From Phymatolithon calcareum (lineage: Eukaryota; Rhodophyta; Florideophyceae; Hapalidiales): DNA of 64,000 bases. Positions 1-12,147 of the stretch are shown one piece after another (the first letter of the stretch is position 1; each line of letters starts with the position of its first letter). The translations under genes were made by a program, and so were the position numbers. The notes beneath the pieces are model-generated. The model was given only the letters and a program-made list of their open reading frames with translations, was not told the DNA's origin and searched no databases. The stretch covers positions 1,178,001 to 1,242,000 of the forward strand of contig OZ345368.1 in assembly GCA_977006965.1 (NCBI GenBank). The letters are read 5' to 3'.

Positions 1-3000
1 AAGTTGTATTCGAACGAATAGAGGAGGGGGATACTTCTCATCGCCTGGTGAACTTGGAAAGACGAACCCCTTGTACAGGTCCGGAAAAAGGTCGTCGTTG
101 GAAATAATTTCACAATATCTATTCCCGTGGCAAGAACAGTCAACTAGTGTAATGTTTCTCACTGGCTTTGCAACAATTCAAGCACAATTAGTCATCAGGA
201 CGGGGCTCGCCAACTGTGAGCGAGGTTGAGAGTCTTGAGAGTGTATATGGAGTTACCGGATCAAATTTGGTCCTACTCACTGCCTGCTACTCGCTCATTC
301 AGAAATCTGAGAGTAATGACTTGATTTCTAAGATACGCTGGAAATTTTCTTGTGGTTGGAACGACCTCTGTCAACGTATTCGGCACCGTTAGTTTACAAG
401 CACTGTAAGAAGAACGTCGAAATTGGGGAGAAATCTCTCTTGTCTCTGTACAGAGAAGGTTCCTTGTTTTACGTCTACAGAGCACTCCAATATCTGCAGT
501 GCGCATATTTTTCAGTAGATTGTACGGTTGGCCAAAGTCACTTTTCCGCAAGACCCAAGCGTACCAGAGTAAGAGACAGTATGCTTGCTGAGAGCGAGAT
601 CTTGGGTCGTCGCGAGCGCCATTCTGGTCTTTAAGTGTCGCTAATTAGCGAAATCGCACTGACGAAGAGAGAAACTACTTTCGACAGGTGCGTACGCTTG
701 GGCTTCCGCCATCACTTTTGACCAGGCTTTAGCAGAAAGACTGATAGTAGCTGACAAAATAATAATCTCTCCATTGAATCGCACGGTACGTGCAGAACGA
801 AAAGTGCCAAAATGGACGTGGTGCCGTTCATCATGGCAACCTCATGATCATCATAGTGTTCATGCACAACACTTCGCATGGTTGTGCATTATGCTGCGGT
901 ACATGCGCGCCGTTGCGGAGCATCAACCGAGTGCCAAATGGATGAAAGTGGACACATGGACTCCGAAAGTTCGTCGAAAATTGGCACAGTGCGAACTTTA
1001 CTTCCGTGCGGTGCCTTGTAGAGTTGAAAATCAGGCGGAAATGACAGCGAAAACAAGTCATGATCGAGATGAATGCTGAACGCGAACATTGCTGAACATT
1101 AGATTTGACTGCCCTTCATATCAGTGTTGCCGAGTGGTTGGAAACATGCCGCATTTCGTCAACTGGCCAAGAACGCGGCGAACGTTAGCACGGCTGACGC
1201 AATCGTTTTACGGTGTATTCCAGAGGACAGTTCCAATTTTTGTCAGTGGAATGAACTATAGTTTTCAAACACATAGAGTCGGACTACCGCGTTTGCAGAA
1301 GTACTTTTGGATATTTCAGCCAGTATTAGCCATGCCGCTTCCTGAACCCTCGTCTCCAGCTCCTTTTTTGGCTTGCTGGCTGTCCTAATGCTGATGTAAG
1401 GCAGCCGATTGCATGTGATTCCACGGCCTCCGCACGATGTTGTTGAACAAAAATGTACCGGTACATCGCTCAATTAGACACAATCACACACTGTTCGCGA
1501 CTGGAAGTGAGTCAGATACGGACCTACGGCGCCAGTGGAAGCAGATATCGGAAGGTGGTGCTCATAGAACCGCGAAAGGCGTTGTGCACGTCATGCCACA
1601 ATGCTGCTCTACACTTGCGTTCCGAACCGCATTACGCTTCGGCTCCGACGAAGGGCTCTGGAAGCTGCAAAGCAACTTTTTGGTCGTGCTCATTGCTGCC
1701 ATTATTGTGTAGTGCTTTTATCCCAATCCGCCAATCTAAGGCTTGCAGCGTTTCGATGGCCTACGGGTAGTAATGGCCGTCGTGATGGATGGGAGTGCCA
1801 TCGAAGCATGCGCACTCCGCAAGAAACCGTCACCATAATCATGAGAATTGTGGACGATCGCGATTTTCGCATAGTCCAAGTGTTGGAAATGAGAAGTGCC
1901 ACTTTTCTACTCCATACTCTTACACTGTTGCTTTGCCAGGTATTTCCCATCTCTGCACCGCGGAACTGCGCTGATAACGGTACCAACTTCGGTCCGTATA
2001 ACTTCTGGCTCGTCCTCAAAGCACGAAAATATCTTATCAGACCCCGTTACCGGACAAGCACACGAACTGCACTTAGAGCGGAATGAAGGTTTTCTCCGGC
2101 GCCAGCAGTCCGCACGACACGCGGAGCCGAAAGGCTCCGCAACCAGGGCAAATCTCCCCTTGTCGCTGACAGCCACAAAGAGCTGAAAAACGAGCCGACG
2201 AAGTAAGATATTTTTCAGAATCGCATTCACCGGCGACTTACACGAAGCCTCCTCCGCGTATCGTCCGTGCCTGCTAGCACAGAAAATGACCTGAGGTCAT
2301 CCGTATCACTAAGGACCGACAGAAGTCCCTGGGAAAGGGGACTTCTCGCCCCTAACAACTACGAGCCACATATGTAGGCCCATAGGGGCCGTTCGGGGCA
2401 GTAATATCTCGTCAACGGTCGCGAGCCATGGCACGTGACGAAACCTGAGATCGTGATCTGCTGCCCTCAAAGCAACTCGTTGGTTGGACGGATAAACGCT
2501 GAAAATCCGTTATGGGTCAGTGTGCAAATATTGCATTGTTGGGCTTATGTCACAGCTGGAAAACGGACGGCACAGGCGAAATCTCGACGCAATCTTGTTT
2601 GGTGGCGTATCGATATTCCACCCACGCATCGCGGAGGGAGTGCTCAGAGCAGCCGGTACTGCTGCACGAATTCGCGGGGCACCCGGTGAGGGGCTCTGAG
2701 TACACTTGGAGACCCGCTGAATTTTAGCCATGTTGACGACTGGGCCACAGATGGCCGTGGCGAAAACATGACGCATGTGGGCAGAGTGGCGTGGACATTC
2801 GACATCGTCGGGCTTTTGCGACTCACATTCAAAAGTGGCCCTTTTAGAGACTCTTGGCGCAAGCAAAGCGCGTGGCAGTATGTCGGATGGGCTCGGCTGG
2901 CCATACAAAACCCTGCAGTACGAAACATAGGCCCGGAAACTATGGAGCTTCTCTCGGCTGTCATTGCGGGAATGTTGGCGAAGTACGAGCTCCTAAACGT

Positions 3001-3289
3001 TGGCCGCAGATAATGTGGTCAGATGAGTTCTCCGAACCTTGTACAATCAACTGTTTTTCTCAAGCATCATCTCGCAAACCGTAGCATGAATGAAGAAAGT
3101 GATAGTATCGACAACTGATGCCTTTGAATATCGGTTATGGTGGTTTATGTGTTCTTCCTTGCCAATAGAAATAATAATCGCGTGTCCCTAACTGCTTAGT
3201 CGCCCAATAATAGAAAACAAATCCCAACAATAAACAATTCGCCCTCTATAACAACACGCCAATGCTTGTCACATATATACAAAACGTCC
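1..3289. other. Intergenic stretch, no gene recognised
   Basis: Several short open frames exist on both strands, but none has a recognisable motif, consistent composition or length that sets it apart from chance. No tRNA-like T-loop, terminal repeat or transposon relic was recognised. Confidence 0.5.
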
Positions 3290-4216
3290 CTAAGCGCTAA
3301 TAGCAAGCACCTTAATGCGCTGCGCAGCCGGTTGCTGCACCTCATCAACTTCCACCTTGCGCTTCCTATTCATCTTTTCCCCTTCACACGAGCTAGCATC
3401 GCTCGTCTCCAGCGCCGTTTTAGTCCGGTTTGCAGTGGACAATTCAGAAATCTGCCTCCGAATGGTAGTATTGAACCGATTTTTCACAGCGTTATCCGTA
3501 CGTCCGTCCAATAATTTCGCAATCTCGGACCACCGATTTCCTAGTCTCGCATGTGCCTCCATAACAATACGATCCTCCGAAGAACTCCACGCCCTTTTGG
3601 CAAGATCAGGTGATAATTGGTTAAGCCACCGTTCACGCGCCTGTTTCCCAGTACGACCCGGAATGTGCGCCGCAATGGCGGTCCAACGTCTCGCGCCGAA
3701 CCGCGCGACCAATCCAGTCAATAACGCGTCCTCCTCTGGACGCCACGGTCCCTTTACACGTCGTGCCGTCACGCCGGTATTGGCAGCCGGTGTCGGCGGC
3801 GATAGTCTTGACGACGGTATCGCTGATGGTGCACGTGCGGCTCGGGCGCAGTACGCGGGCGTGTGCTGCAACGGAAAGGAAGACGGGGGACTGCCTGGAT
3901 GAAAGGCGAGGGCATACGGTAGATACGACGTTGTCACCACGTGATGCGGAGGTGGAGTTGGCAGATACGTTGCACTGCCGTATAACGCCGGAAGAGCGAA
4001 TGGTGGACTTGGGGCGGGAAATGCGAAGGTGCGGTGCGGCGCACGGGGAGGTGGGATGAGCTGGGATGATGATGGATGCAGTGGACCCTGGACGTTGGCT
4101 CCGGCTGCGAGACAGAGGAGATGGAGACCAGAGTCGCGAGCGGGGTCGCGAATGTGTGGCGTCACGGGGGAACCTGGTGCTTCTACTTGCTTTAGGGGAT
4201 TGCGTGCAGACGGCAT
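3290..4216 (-). CDS. R2R3-MYB transcription factor
   Basis: Nuclear DNA-binding transcription factor of 308 residues. The N-terminal 150 residues are Pro/Ser/Ala-rich and low in complexity. Two MYB repeats follow. R2 starts KGPWRPEED at about residue 155, with tryptophans near 158, 178 and 197. R3 (about 207-257) has tryptophans near 210 and 229, and phenylalanine F248 at the third helix position, in VKNRFNTTIRR. The NRWSEIAKLLDGRTDNAVKNR stretch is the usual R3 recognition-helix region. There is no R1 repeat, so this is the two-repeat class. I chose the ATG at 4216; the frame stays open upstream but has no other ATG. The tail is short and basic (NRKRKVEVDE). No introns are needed. Target genes cannot be inferred from the sequence. 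Confidence 0.93.
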   Translation of the reverse strand: MPSARNPLKQVEAPGSPVTPHIRDPARDSGLHLLCLAAGANVQGPLHPSSSQLIPPPRAPHRTFAFPAPSPPFALPALYGSATYLPTPPPHHVVTTSYLPYALAFHPGSPPSSFPLQHTPAYCARAARAPSAIPSSRLSPPTPAANTGVTARRVKGPWRPEEDALLTGLVARFGARRWTAIAAHIPGRTGKQARERWLNQLSPDLAKRAWSSSEDRIVMEAHARLGNRWSEIAKLLDGRTDNAVKNRFNTTIRRQISELSTANRTKTALETSDASSCEGEKMNRKRKVEVDEVQQPAAQRIKVLAISA

Positions 4217-7200
4217 TTTCTTCTTTTTCCACGCGGTTTTGCGATCCTGAAGTGTAGAATGGTGGCACTGGTTGAAGCGACTTTCGCTATTGTTCTTGGT
4301 GACGAAAAGGTTGGCAGGTTCGAGTGAGTGTGCTGCCAAGGTCGTCCTTAGGTAGGGTTCAGTGGGTGTGCGGGCGGGCTGAGGTAGGGTTGTTGCGGGA
4401 AGTCGGGGGCCAGAAGGATCGCGAGCGGGATAAGCGCCGAATTCAAGGCCTGTTTATGTAGGCTTTGTGTCGGGCCTGGAGAGAGTCTCGGCGGGGCATC
4501 TCATTTCCGGAGATGTACGGAGATTATTTCAAATTGGGCGATTGTATGGGTTTTCCAACGGTGAGATTTGCTCAGCGAAGTTGTGGAAAAAACCAGCCAA
4601 TAACCCTAATCAGGCCCCTTCGACAGCCGTCCATGCGCTCGTTAACGGGCGTATTCCCTGTGTTTTCACAGCCCCTAATGGACCCCCGGACCACCCAATT
4701 TCATGAAATTTGAAGGTCTGGAGGTCTGCAATTGCGGTATGAACCATGTCCTTAACCGGCGAATGACACCAGCCAATCAGATGGGGGCGGGCCGTGGAGA
4801 GGAGATTACTGGAAACTTCTGTTTTTTGTGTAAATTGCACATGTGCATCACAGCCGTGCGTGATGTAGCAGATTGGGTCCCAGTCGCATCGCGGGCGGCG
4901 GATGCTGCGTTGTTAGACATGTTTTGCAGTAAATATTATGACGGATTTGGATAGAGTTGTGATCTTTCCCTGAACGTGATGGCTTTTGTTACGTAGCAAA
5001 CGCATTGGACAATTTGTTATGATACTACACGTTAACATATTGGCGCTGGAAATTGACTGGACACTGCTATTCAGCTGCACCGAGATTCCGTCCAATCAAA
5101 CGACTTTGCCATGAACCAAACTAAAATCCCTGAAATTGGCTTCCACTCAAAAAGCACCAGGAACCAATCTCCGCTCTGCTACTCACTCCAGCTTACGTGC
5201 TCAGCTTGTGCGCCGATACGGAGCACACTGCTGATACTCTAGTGTCGGAGAGAAGGCCAGTACAACACTTACTCAAAGGTAAAAGGAATTATTGCTCATT
5301 CCTGTCATCGCGATGATGCTGTGATATGGGTTGCCTTCAGGTGGAGCATGGCGTCAACCGGGCTTCTCCCGTGAGCTGCGTGCGTCATACGGAGCACCGT
5401 GTATCTGAAACATTGTAGTAATCTAAATGTTCTTCCGATCCTGTCTTCAGTTGTAAACAATACATCGGTGAATCTGCGAAGCGGTCAGACGCAAGAGCAA
5501 TGCCTCCACTGACATTGCACAAATCTCAACAATTGCGCGGAAAAGAGCAAGTACCCTTTTCCAGCCAGAAACGCCACCAATCTACAATCATGCACTCCGT
5601 CTGATTTCTTGCTCTGCAGCACCTCGATCCGTGAGCACTATCCTTCCACTTGTCAGCACATCTGATGATTAATGGATGATTTATTAAAAGCCTCTTGTCT
5701 TGATGAACGAGATCCATGAGTCTCACTGTGGCATGCATAAGCCAACCAAAACCTCTTCCCCACAGTTAACCGGAACATAATAATATCCTTCGGCTCTCTA
5801 GCTGGAGAGTCGAAGGTAAACCGGTCTCGTTGCCCCCACAATGGCTTCTTGCTCTCTGAAACCTACTCAGACGCGGAAGTGCGTACGATCCCTATCATGG
5901 GACATTGCGGACTTTTAGGGCGCTGTTTCCTCATTCAGTGGAAGCACAGAACCTTTAGCCGCTACCCAGAGTCTCACTTTGCGATTCGGCGGGACCACCA
6001 CAACCACTCTCATACCTCCAAGACTACTCTCCTCTGGATTATGAGATATATGCACGCAACCTCTACACTTGAAAGACAGCTCTCTCCATCTTCAATTCAA
6101 CTCCAACAAACCTCTACAGTCGGTTCAATCGCCCGGTACGGTGTTAACGACATAATCTATTCGACATGAGTTCCGGCGCGGAGAGCTGGACCCTTTCCAG
6201 GTCAAGTGCAATTTTATCATGTCTTAATGATTCATTTTTTTTGCATTGTGCCCTCATGATGGTCATGGATAGTATACAGGACATTGCTGAGTGTACACTG
6301 CAATCTCCTGATATCTCTCTAAACTATCTCACTGGGGCGAATTTCTCACTGGCGACATTGACAGTTACAGTGGATGTGCAGCAGATCGCTTCTTTTCCGC
6401 CTTGGTGGCGCGACGGCCACCAACAAGGCCGTCAGATCTATGTCAGCTGAAAATGTCACAGAGTGCAAAGAGTAATGAATTACTCATCATCTCACCAGCG
6501 ACAATGCCTTCTGTTTTTGCACATCGACATGACACTGTATAGTTTTCTCACGAAGCACTCTTTCAGGTTTGATTCAACGATAATTCTCTTCACAAGTCCT
6601 CTCACCACTCATTAGCATTAAGATTTTTTGCTTCTGCTTCCACTCAAATCTCCGGCAACCGCCGTTATTAAACTAAGAAGCTCAAGACAATGACCGGACC
6701 GTGCTCTGTGCAATAACTCCGTCCTTTCCATCCGCAGATCTGCAGATGGAGGTATCAGAGATATGAAACTCGCATACCTATAATAATATCTCGCCATAAA
6801 GAAAGAGAGAAAGAAACTTACGTTTACAAATACTCATGTATGGCAACACATTGCTTTTCCCAGAGTTTACCCATGATGATGGAGCAACCATTATAGGCTA
6901 ACTTACGCGCTAGAGGGCTCGGACTCTGAAACTTGGACACCCCATAGTCTGCATACAGAATGCTATTCCAGCTTCAACACTAAGTACATTGCCAGACTAA
7001 GTAGTTCGTGAATCTCAGAATCTACCAGATTGCGAATGTTTGGATTTCCGAGAGCAGACTTCGTTCGGTATGAGCCCCGGCCTCATGGTCATGATAATGC
7101 CGAGGCTCCCCCACTGAGAAAATCTACTTCTGTACGGAGAGAAAACGCGACAAGGCACAAAACGTATGAATGCGCGCGCACAAATCCAGCGTGTTTTCAC

Positions 7201-8861
7201 TATTAACAAAGTGGCGTCTCTCTTCGTCAGTGGACCAGACTGAGGCATACCTCAACCTGGTCCGTTGATAAAGTGCTGTCGGGGTACTGAATCAGACTCA
7301 GCAAAATGTGAACTAGCAGTTCAGGTTTTACCTCTTCAAGGATGAAAAAAAGAAAGAAAAATACCGTATGATATCCGCGGATCAATTCCAGCGAAATTAA
7401 GGCTTTCGAAAGTACGACACCATCAGTTGGCAGTGAAGTTGGCGTTTGGGAGATTTCCCCCACTGAGCACTACACTCCTGGAAGAAAAATTTGGCGAAAT
7501 CGTACCAAAGCTCATGGACATAATTGGAAATCATTTTTCCAGATACCAGCTCACCGGAGAAGCGACCAAGAGATCGAAGAAGCATTGGACCAGTTACTCT
7601 TCTTTACCATTGTCTTTTACGATGGTATGGAATAAAAAACGCAAGGATAAGAATTGCGAGCTCGAACTGCCAATGAGCGAATAGTGGACTCCAAGCTTTT
7701 CCCACACCATGAAGTGGGTTTTTGCAGCTCGAGCCACGACATAGAACTTCCGGAAGGATCAAATATGAATGTTATAATAAGCTACAAGTCTGTAGCTGTT
7801 AAAATGTATCTCCTTTACAGTCTCAAGATGGTTACTGGGAGCGTTTAATAAATACAACTTTTGAAAAAAATTCAAGTTTTACGTCTGCAGATCACATAGC
7901 TCGTCGTAAAATTTTCCCTATAGATATGTCTTGCGCCCCATGGCCTCTCACGGATATTCTTTTCACAAGACCTTCATGATTAAAAGCCCACCCGCACGTT
8001 TTCTTCACACGTTTTCGGAATTTTTAGAGCGCTACGGAGCAGGAGAATCCAGCACAAACAGGGCAACAAGGCTGGTGGGCCTGCCAAGTACCGTGGCTAC
8101 CCTCAGCTTGGCGAAAGCATTGGACGTTCCCTCGCATTCTCCTGATCCAGAAGGGCCGTTCAAGTAAACTTAGGTATTCTGGTTATGCTCTGTAGCACAA
8201 TGACGAGGCACACCATCATGGTGTGCTATTTGTCGTCAACATGAAATCTGTTGATCCCAATTCTTGTCTATGTAATTGAATGTATTCTTAAGTCCCCATC
8301 TCGAGGTCTTTGGAAATGGCCTGTCCTCGCGTTCTATAAAGTGGCTGTGTATCTTCTTCAGGCAGAACATTTCCTCTCCTGTCCCAATGCCAGCTTAGTT
8401 TTTCACAGCGATCGTTCAAATTGTCGAGGTCCCCTTTCTTACAGATACATTTGAAATGCAGCAAACGTTAAAAACATGTAGACGTTTCCGAATCGGGGAA
8501 ACACGTCTTGAAGGGCGCGAGGGTAACTCCAAAGGATGTATTTCTGATATATAGGAATAGCTACTATAGTGCAATAGTTCATTTTGTGGCCTTCCGTACA
8601 CATGGCTAGCAGCGTTTCCAGTGCTCTAAATTTCCTTCATTTTATCCTATAGTTTCCGAGATAATAGAACGCAGCTTCGGTCCTGACAGAGTGCTCACGC
8701 CCTATCAGCATCCGAAAAATAAAAGCGATACTCGCCCATTCTCTCTTCTCATGTACTGAAGTTCGTTCAGTTATGGATGACAACATTCCAAGTCGTTGAA
8801 CTTTCTACAAATCGGATTCTTCGGAAACATCCCATCGAACCATTGCACACCCACTTTGGCC
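4217..8861. other. Intergenic stretch, no gene recognised
   Basis: About 4.6 kb with only short, unconvincing open frames. A small imperfect hairpin is visible at about 5791-5820 (arms CCTTCGgCTCTC and GAGAGtCGAAGG). The part just upstream of 4216 presumably holds the MYB promoter, but no specific element could be assigned. Confidence 0.45.
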
Positions 8862-9305
8862 TTACTTAGCGGATCTTTCCCTTGGTTGAAACACGCGGTG
8901 AGCTCGAATACATTTCCTGGTTCTTTTCTCAGGATTCGAACGAGATCTACTAGGATATTTCGAATCGAAGACGCTGTACTTCAATCCGTGGCCCTTGTAG
9001 AATTCATGCAGGACTTCTTCAGAGTCATTGGCAGCTTTGATCGCTTCTTTTGTAACACTTTTGGTGTAATTGTAAACACATTGCAGATGGCGGGAGCATA
9101 TGTCACATCCCACGGTGGCTGCAGTAGCGGCAATGATGAAGTCAATAAGATTGCGCAAAACTTCAAAGATATAGTCTTCCTTGAGCTTTTCGGGGCGACT
9201 TCTTAGAATAGTTTGCACCTCTTGTGAGTAGACTTCGCAATAGACGTTGTAGAAGACCCTGCTGGCGTTGCGGTTGGCGGGAAGATTCGCAACCGGCGAC
9301 GTCAT
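8862..9305 (-). CDS. Hypothetical protein, unrecognised
   Basis: Open frame of about 147 residues from the ATG at 9305. I do not recognise it. The central part is mixed hydrophobic and charged and looks helical (for example EVLRNLIDFIIAATAATVGC), with several cysteines (VGCDICSRHLQC). The C-terminus is basic and Ser/Arg-rich. The opposite strand is also open over much of this stretch, so the coding strand is uncertain. The minus frame was preferred because its composition is more protein-like. It stands alone in a gene-poor region, with no visible neighbour or promoter. It could be a chance frame or a fragment of an older gene. Confidence 0.3.
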   Translation of the reverse strand: MTSPVANLPANRNASRVFYNVYCEVYSQEVQTILRSRPEKLKEDYIFEVLRNLIDFIIAATAATVGCDICSRHLQCVYNYTKSVTKEAIKAANDSEEVLHEFYKGHGLKYSVFDSKYPSRSRSNPEKRTRKCIRAHRVFQPRERSAK

Positions 9306-11315
9306 AACGGCGATTGCAGACCAGTCATCGGTTGCCTTGTAGAGCAGGTTATCGTGCAACTACGGGAGACGCCAGTTATGGGGACTGAATATAAGGTGGT
9401 GGGGCTCGGCGTTATGGGCCCAAATGAGAAGCGATCACACCGTGGGTTTAAGCAAATTTCTTAGACCGTTGTCGTGGAGTAGCTTATGGCCCAAGCGCTA
9501 CCCAGACACGACGAGACTGCTCTCGGAAGCACCGTCAAACGTACGGAGCATTCCATATGGGTCCAATGGCTGGTCAAGATACTCGACGAGGAAGAGCAGA
9601 GAGAGGATGTCATCAGTGTGAGCATTGTCTGGCGCAAATTTGGTACAGGTCCGATAGCCCAATGCATATTTACGTCGAAACAATACTGTAGAAGACACTA
9701 TCGCTCAACTCTGTCCCTTCATGGCTGCGTTATCATTGGAATCAAGACCATCATATGCTGCACGGGCCCTGAAGCTTTTTCAGCTGATTTGAACAATCGC
9801 ATTCTCAGCGAGAGGGACAAGGCCCCACATGCATACTCTACATAGATTTGTGCACGAAATATCACTGTATTTTCCACAGTGCTGATGGCGACGAAGTACC
9901 CTGTCAGACCAGAGCGGAAAGAACGCTTATTTTCTGAAGCATGACAAAATGAAAACAAGCTTTAGATTTTCGGTCCTGTAAGACGTTGGGCTTTCGACGA
10001 CGGGCATGTCGCAGTGCACATATCGAGCTTCTTTGACCTGACCCGACCGCTATGTACATCGATGCCCGCTGGCATTGTTCAGGAAAAGGCACATCAGCAG
10101 TCCTCATGTCCAGTCAATTGGGCCTTCTTCGCTGAGAATTTTTCATGCTATAGTCCTTGGCGAGTCCGACACATGTATTGCTCAGCGTGCACTTCAGCGC
10201 ATCGGTCCCCAAGGATGGGCAAGGGGTGCGACCAGCTGCTGGAGAAGATAGATCCTCCAGGCAGTGAGATAGTTCGCACTTTCATTGCTGACGCGAAATC
10301 ATCGATACTGCTCGATCCCGGAGTGTGTCGCCACCTCATTTTGAAACTCTTCCAGGAACGCCGTCCCTTGCGCATCAGGCTGTTGCGACGCTGTCAACAC
10401 TCGTGCTTCTCGAAAGCATTCATATAGCACGTTTGACGCAACGTATTGCAACCTCTCAGTCACAACACCGGGAATGAGCACTGCACGGCATCGGTTTGCG
10501 CGCGAAGAGCCGGCCTACTCTCTCATGTTTTGAGTGAATGTCTCTTACCATGCAAGCGAAAGTCGTCCGCATCCGCTGATACGTCGGCACAGACAGCATT
10601 CCGAAGGTGATTGAGTCAAGCCGGCAATCGAAGAATATACCACATGACCTTCGACGCTACGATCGCCCGTGCTGTCGCTATGTCAGACGTCTGGAGCTGA
10701 AGAGGCTACAAGCACGCTCATAAACTCTCTGCTCTGAAAGTCATGACAAATTGGGGCAGTCTGCGTCAAAATTGCGCATCCAATATTGCGCCTTCTGGTA
10801 CGACTGGAAGCTGTTCTGAAGTCTGATCTTTGAGAGCAACTTAGCGAGGTTGGTCGACCCTCTACCATAAAAGACATGATGCAAAAGTTGCACACTCAAA
10901 TCCATTTTCACAGCGATTGTAAAGCGCCAATGCCATGGTCCTCATTCTGCGACTAATGTCAATGAGAGGAGCGTCGTCGTCAGCGGTAGGGCGTCCAGGG
11001 CTCGTCTGCATCAGTCACCGAGTCCACTCTCTCCTGTGGCGAGCTGATGTGCACACCATCCGACCCAGGTGCATGTTGAATACGGATGATGCCAACTCGC
11101 AGAATGAGAGAACTTCGGGCAGAAATTCAGTGCAAAACTGTTTGCTTGGCTTCCAATCGGAACACGGCTGAAAAAGTCGCCCTGCAAGTACGTCGGGTCT
11201 GGAGTGCCGGGTATTGCTTCGTAAAGCTTCAGAGGCAATTGCTTAAATGGCATCTGGATGTGCAACCTGCTGGTGATCGATCGATTGGCAGCCATGTACT
11301 TGATTGATAGTGCTG
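9306..11315. other. Intergenic stretch, no gene recognised
   Basis: Both strands carry short overlapping open frames without motifs or consistent composition. No repeat or transposon end was recognised before the foldback structure that starts at 11316. Confidence 0.4.
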
Positions 11316-11416
11316 AAATGTGACGGTTGCTAAAATCTCCAACGATGCTTGTTAGCTTGCAAATTTTGCAAGTAAGCCAACAATTACCGTTGGAGATTTT
11401 AGGAACCGTCACATTT
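11316..11416. repeat. Long near-perfect inverted repeat (foldback)
   Basis: Two 29-bp arms (11316-11344 and 11388-11416) are reverse complements at 28 of 29 positions. They are separated by 43 bp that itself holds a weaker internal inverted repeat around GCTTGCAAA and TTTGCAAG. The outer arm begins AAATGTGACGGTT. The transcript would fold into one long stem-loop. It may be a small foldback/MITE-type element or a hairpin RNA precursor; no clear target-site duplication was seen. Confidence 0.8.
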
Positions 11417-11534
11417 AATGTGGCCACCACGATCGGATTCACTTTAAATTGCAGATAGTTGTCTGAAAATTGTAGGAAGATCTCATGCTGAGACCTCCAA
11501 GGCTGATTCAGGGTGATAATTTGCAATAGAACCT

Positions 11535-11677
11535 GCTGTCGGCCAACGAGACAAACGTGTCAGGCAGTGTCGGCTCAACCAGGCAGCCGACACTGCGCCA
11601 GTTTGATAATCTAGCTGATAGTGCAGTGGTGCAACCATCACCCACTCCTTGATTCTTTCAGCGATGATCGGCCGACA
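11535..11677. repeat. Nested inverted repeats
   Basis: An outer pair CTGTCGGCC / GGCCGACAG (near 11535 and 11669) encloses a perfect 12-bp hairpin, GCAGTGTCGGCT at 11564-11575 and AGCCGACACTGC at 11585-11596, with a 9-base loop. The GTCGGC core is shared by both stems, as in a degenerate foldback element. It lies 120 bp from the larger foldback at 11316, so the two may belong to one insertion. Confidence 0.6.
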
Positions 11678-12147
11678 GTGAAGAAAAGAAACGGTAAAGC
11701 TTTGGGAACCTGCTAACGTCGACGGCTGCTTTTTGTTATTAGAAAACAATCTAGTTTTTCATTGGTAGAGTCTTTACCAGGGAAGACGGCAAATTTTCTA
11801 TGGCAAAAAGTGTTGTCGAGTATCAGCTGGGAAAAACTGTAATGCTTTCCAGTGGATTCTGCCCCGTTCCATTTGCGCTTCTCAATAAATAACCATCGTC
11901 AGCAGTTGTCGCGCTATATTTTTCAGCTGCATTAGCTAAATTCAAATATAAAAAACATAATGTACTATTATTATAAAAATAATAATATTATTTATGAACA
12001 TAATATTGATTCACATCGCTAATTATTACAATGGTCACCAATGCGAAGAAGGTTTCTCTGTCCCTAAAAAACTTCTTGATCTTGAGGCCGACCCACACTT
12101 TTCACCTAGTCATTTTGTACTCCGGGGCTTCTCTCGCCAGAACAATA

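Noticed and set aside
1601-2086. 161-codon plus-strand frame
   Set aside because: Low-quality translation with competing frames on both strands and no recognisable feature.
3315-3902. 195-codon plus-strand frame
   Set aside because: Lies entirely opposite the R2R3-MYB coding region and is its shadow.
4310-4340. tRNA-like TGGCAGGTTCGAGTG stretch
   Set aside because: No matching acceptor stem, D-arm or anticodon arm could be folded, and the bases after the T-loop do not fit.
11011-11526. 171-codon minus-strand frame
   Set aside because: It runs straight through the 29-bp foldback at 11316-11416, so its apparent coding character is an effect of the inverted repeat.
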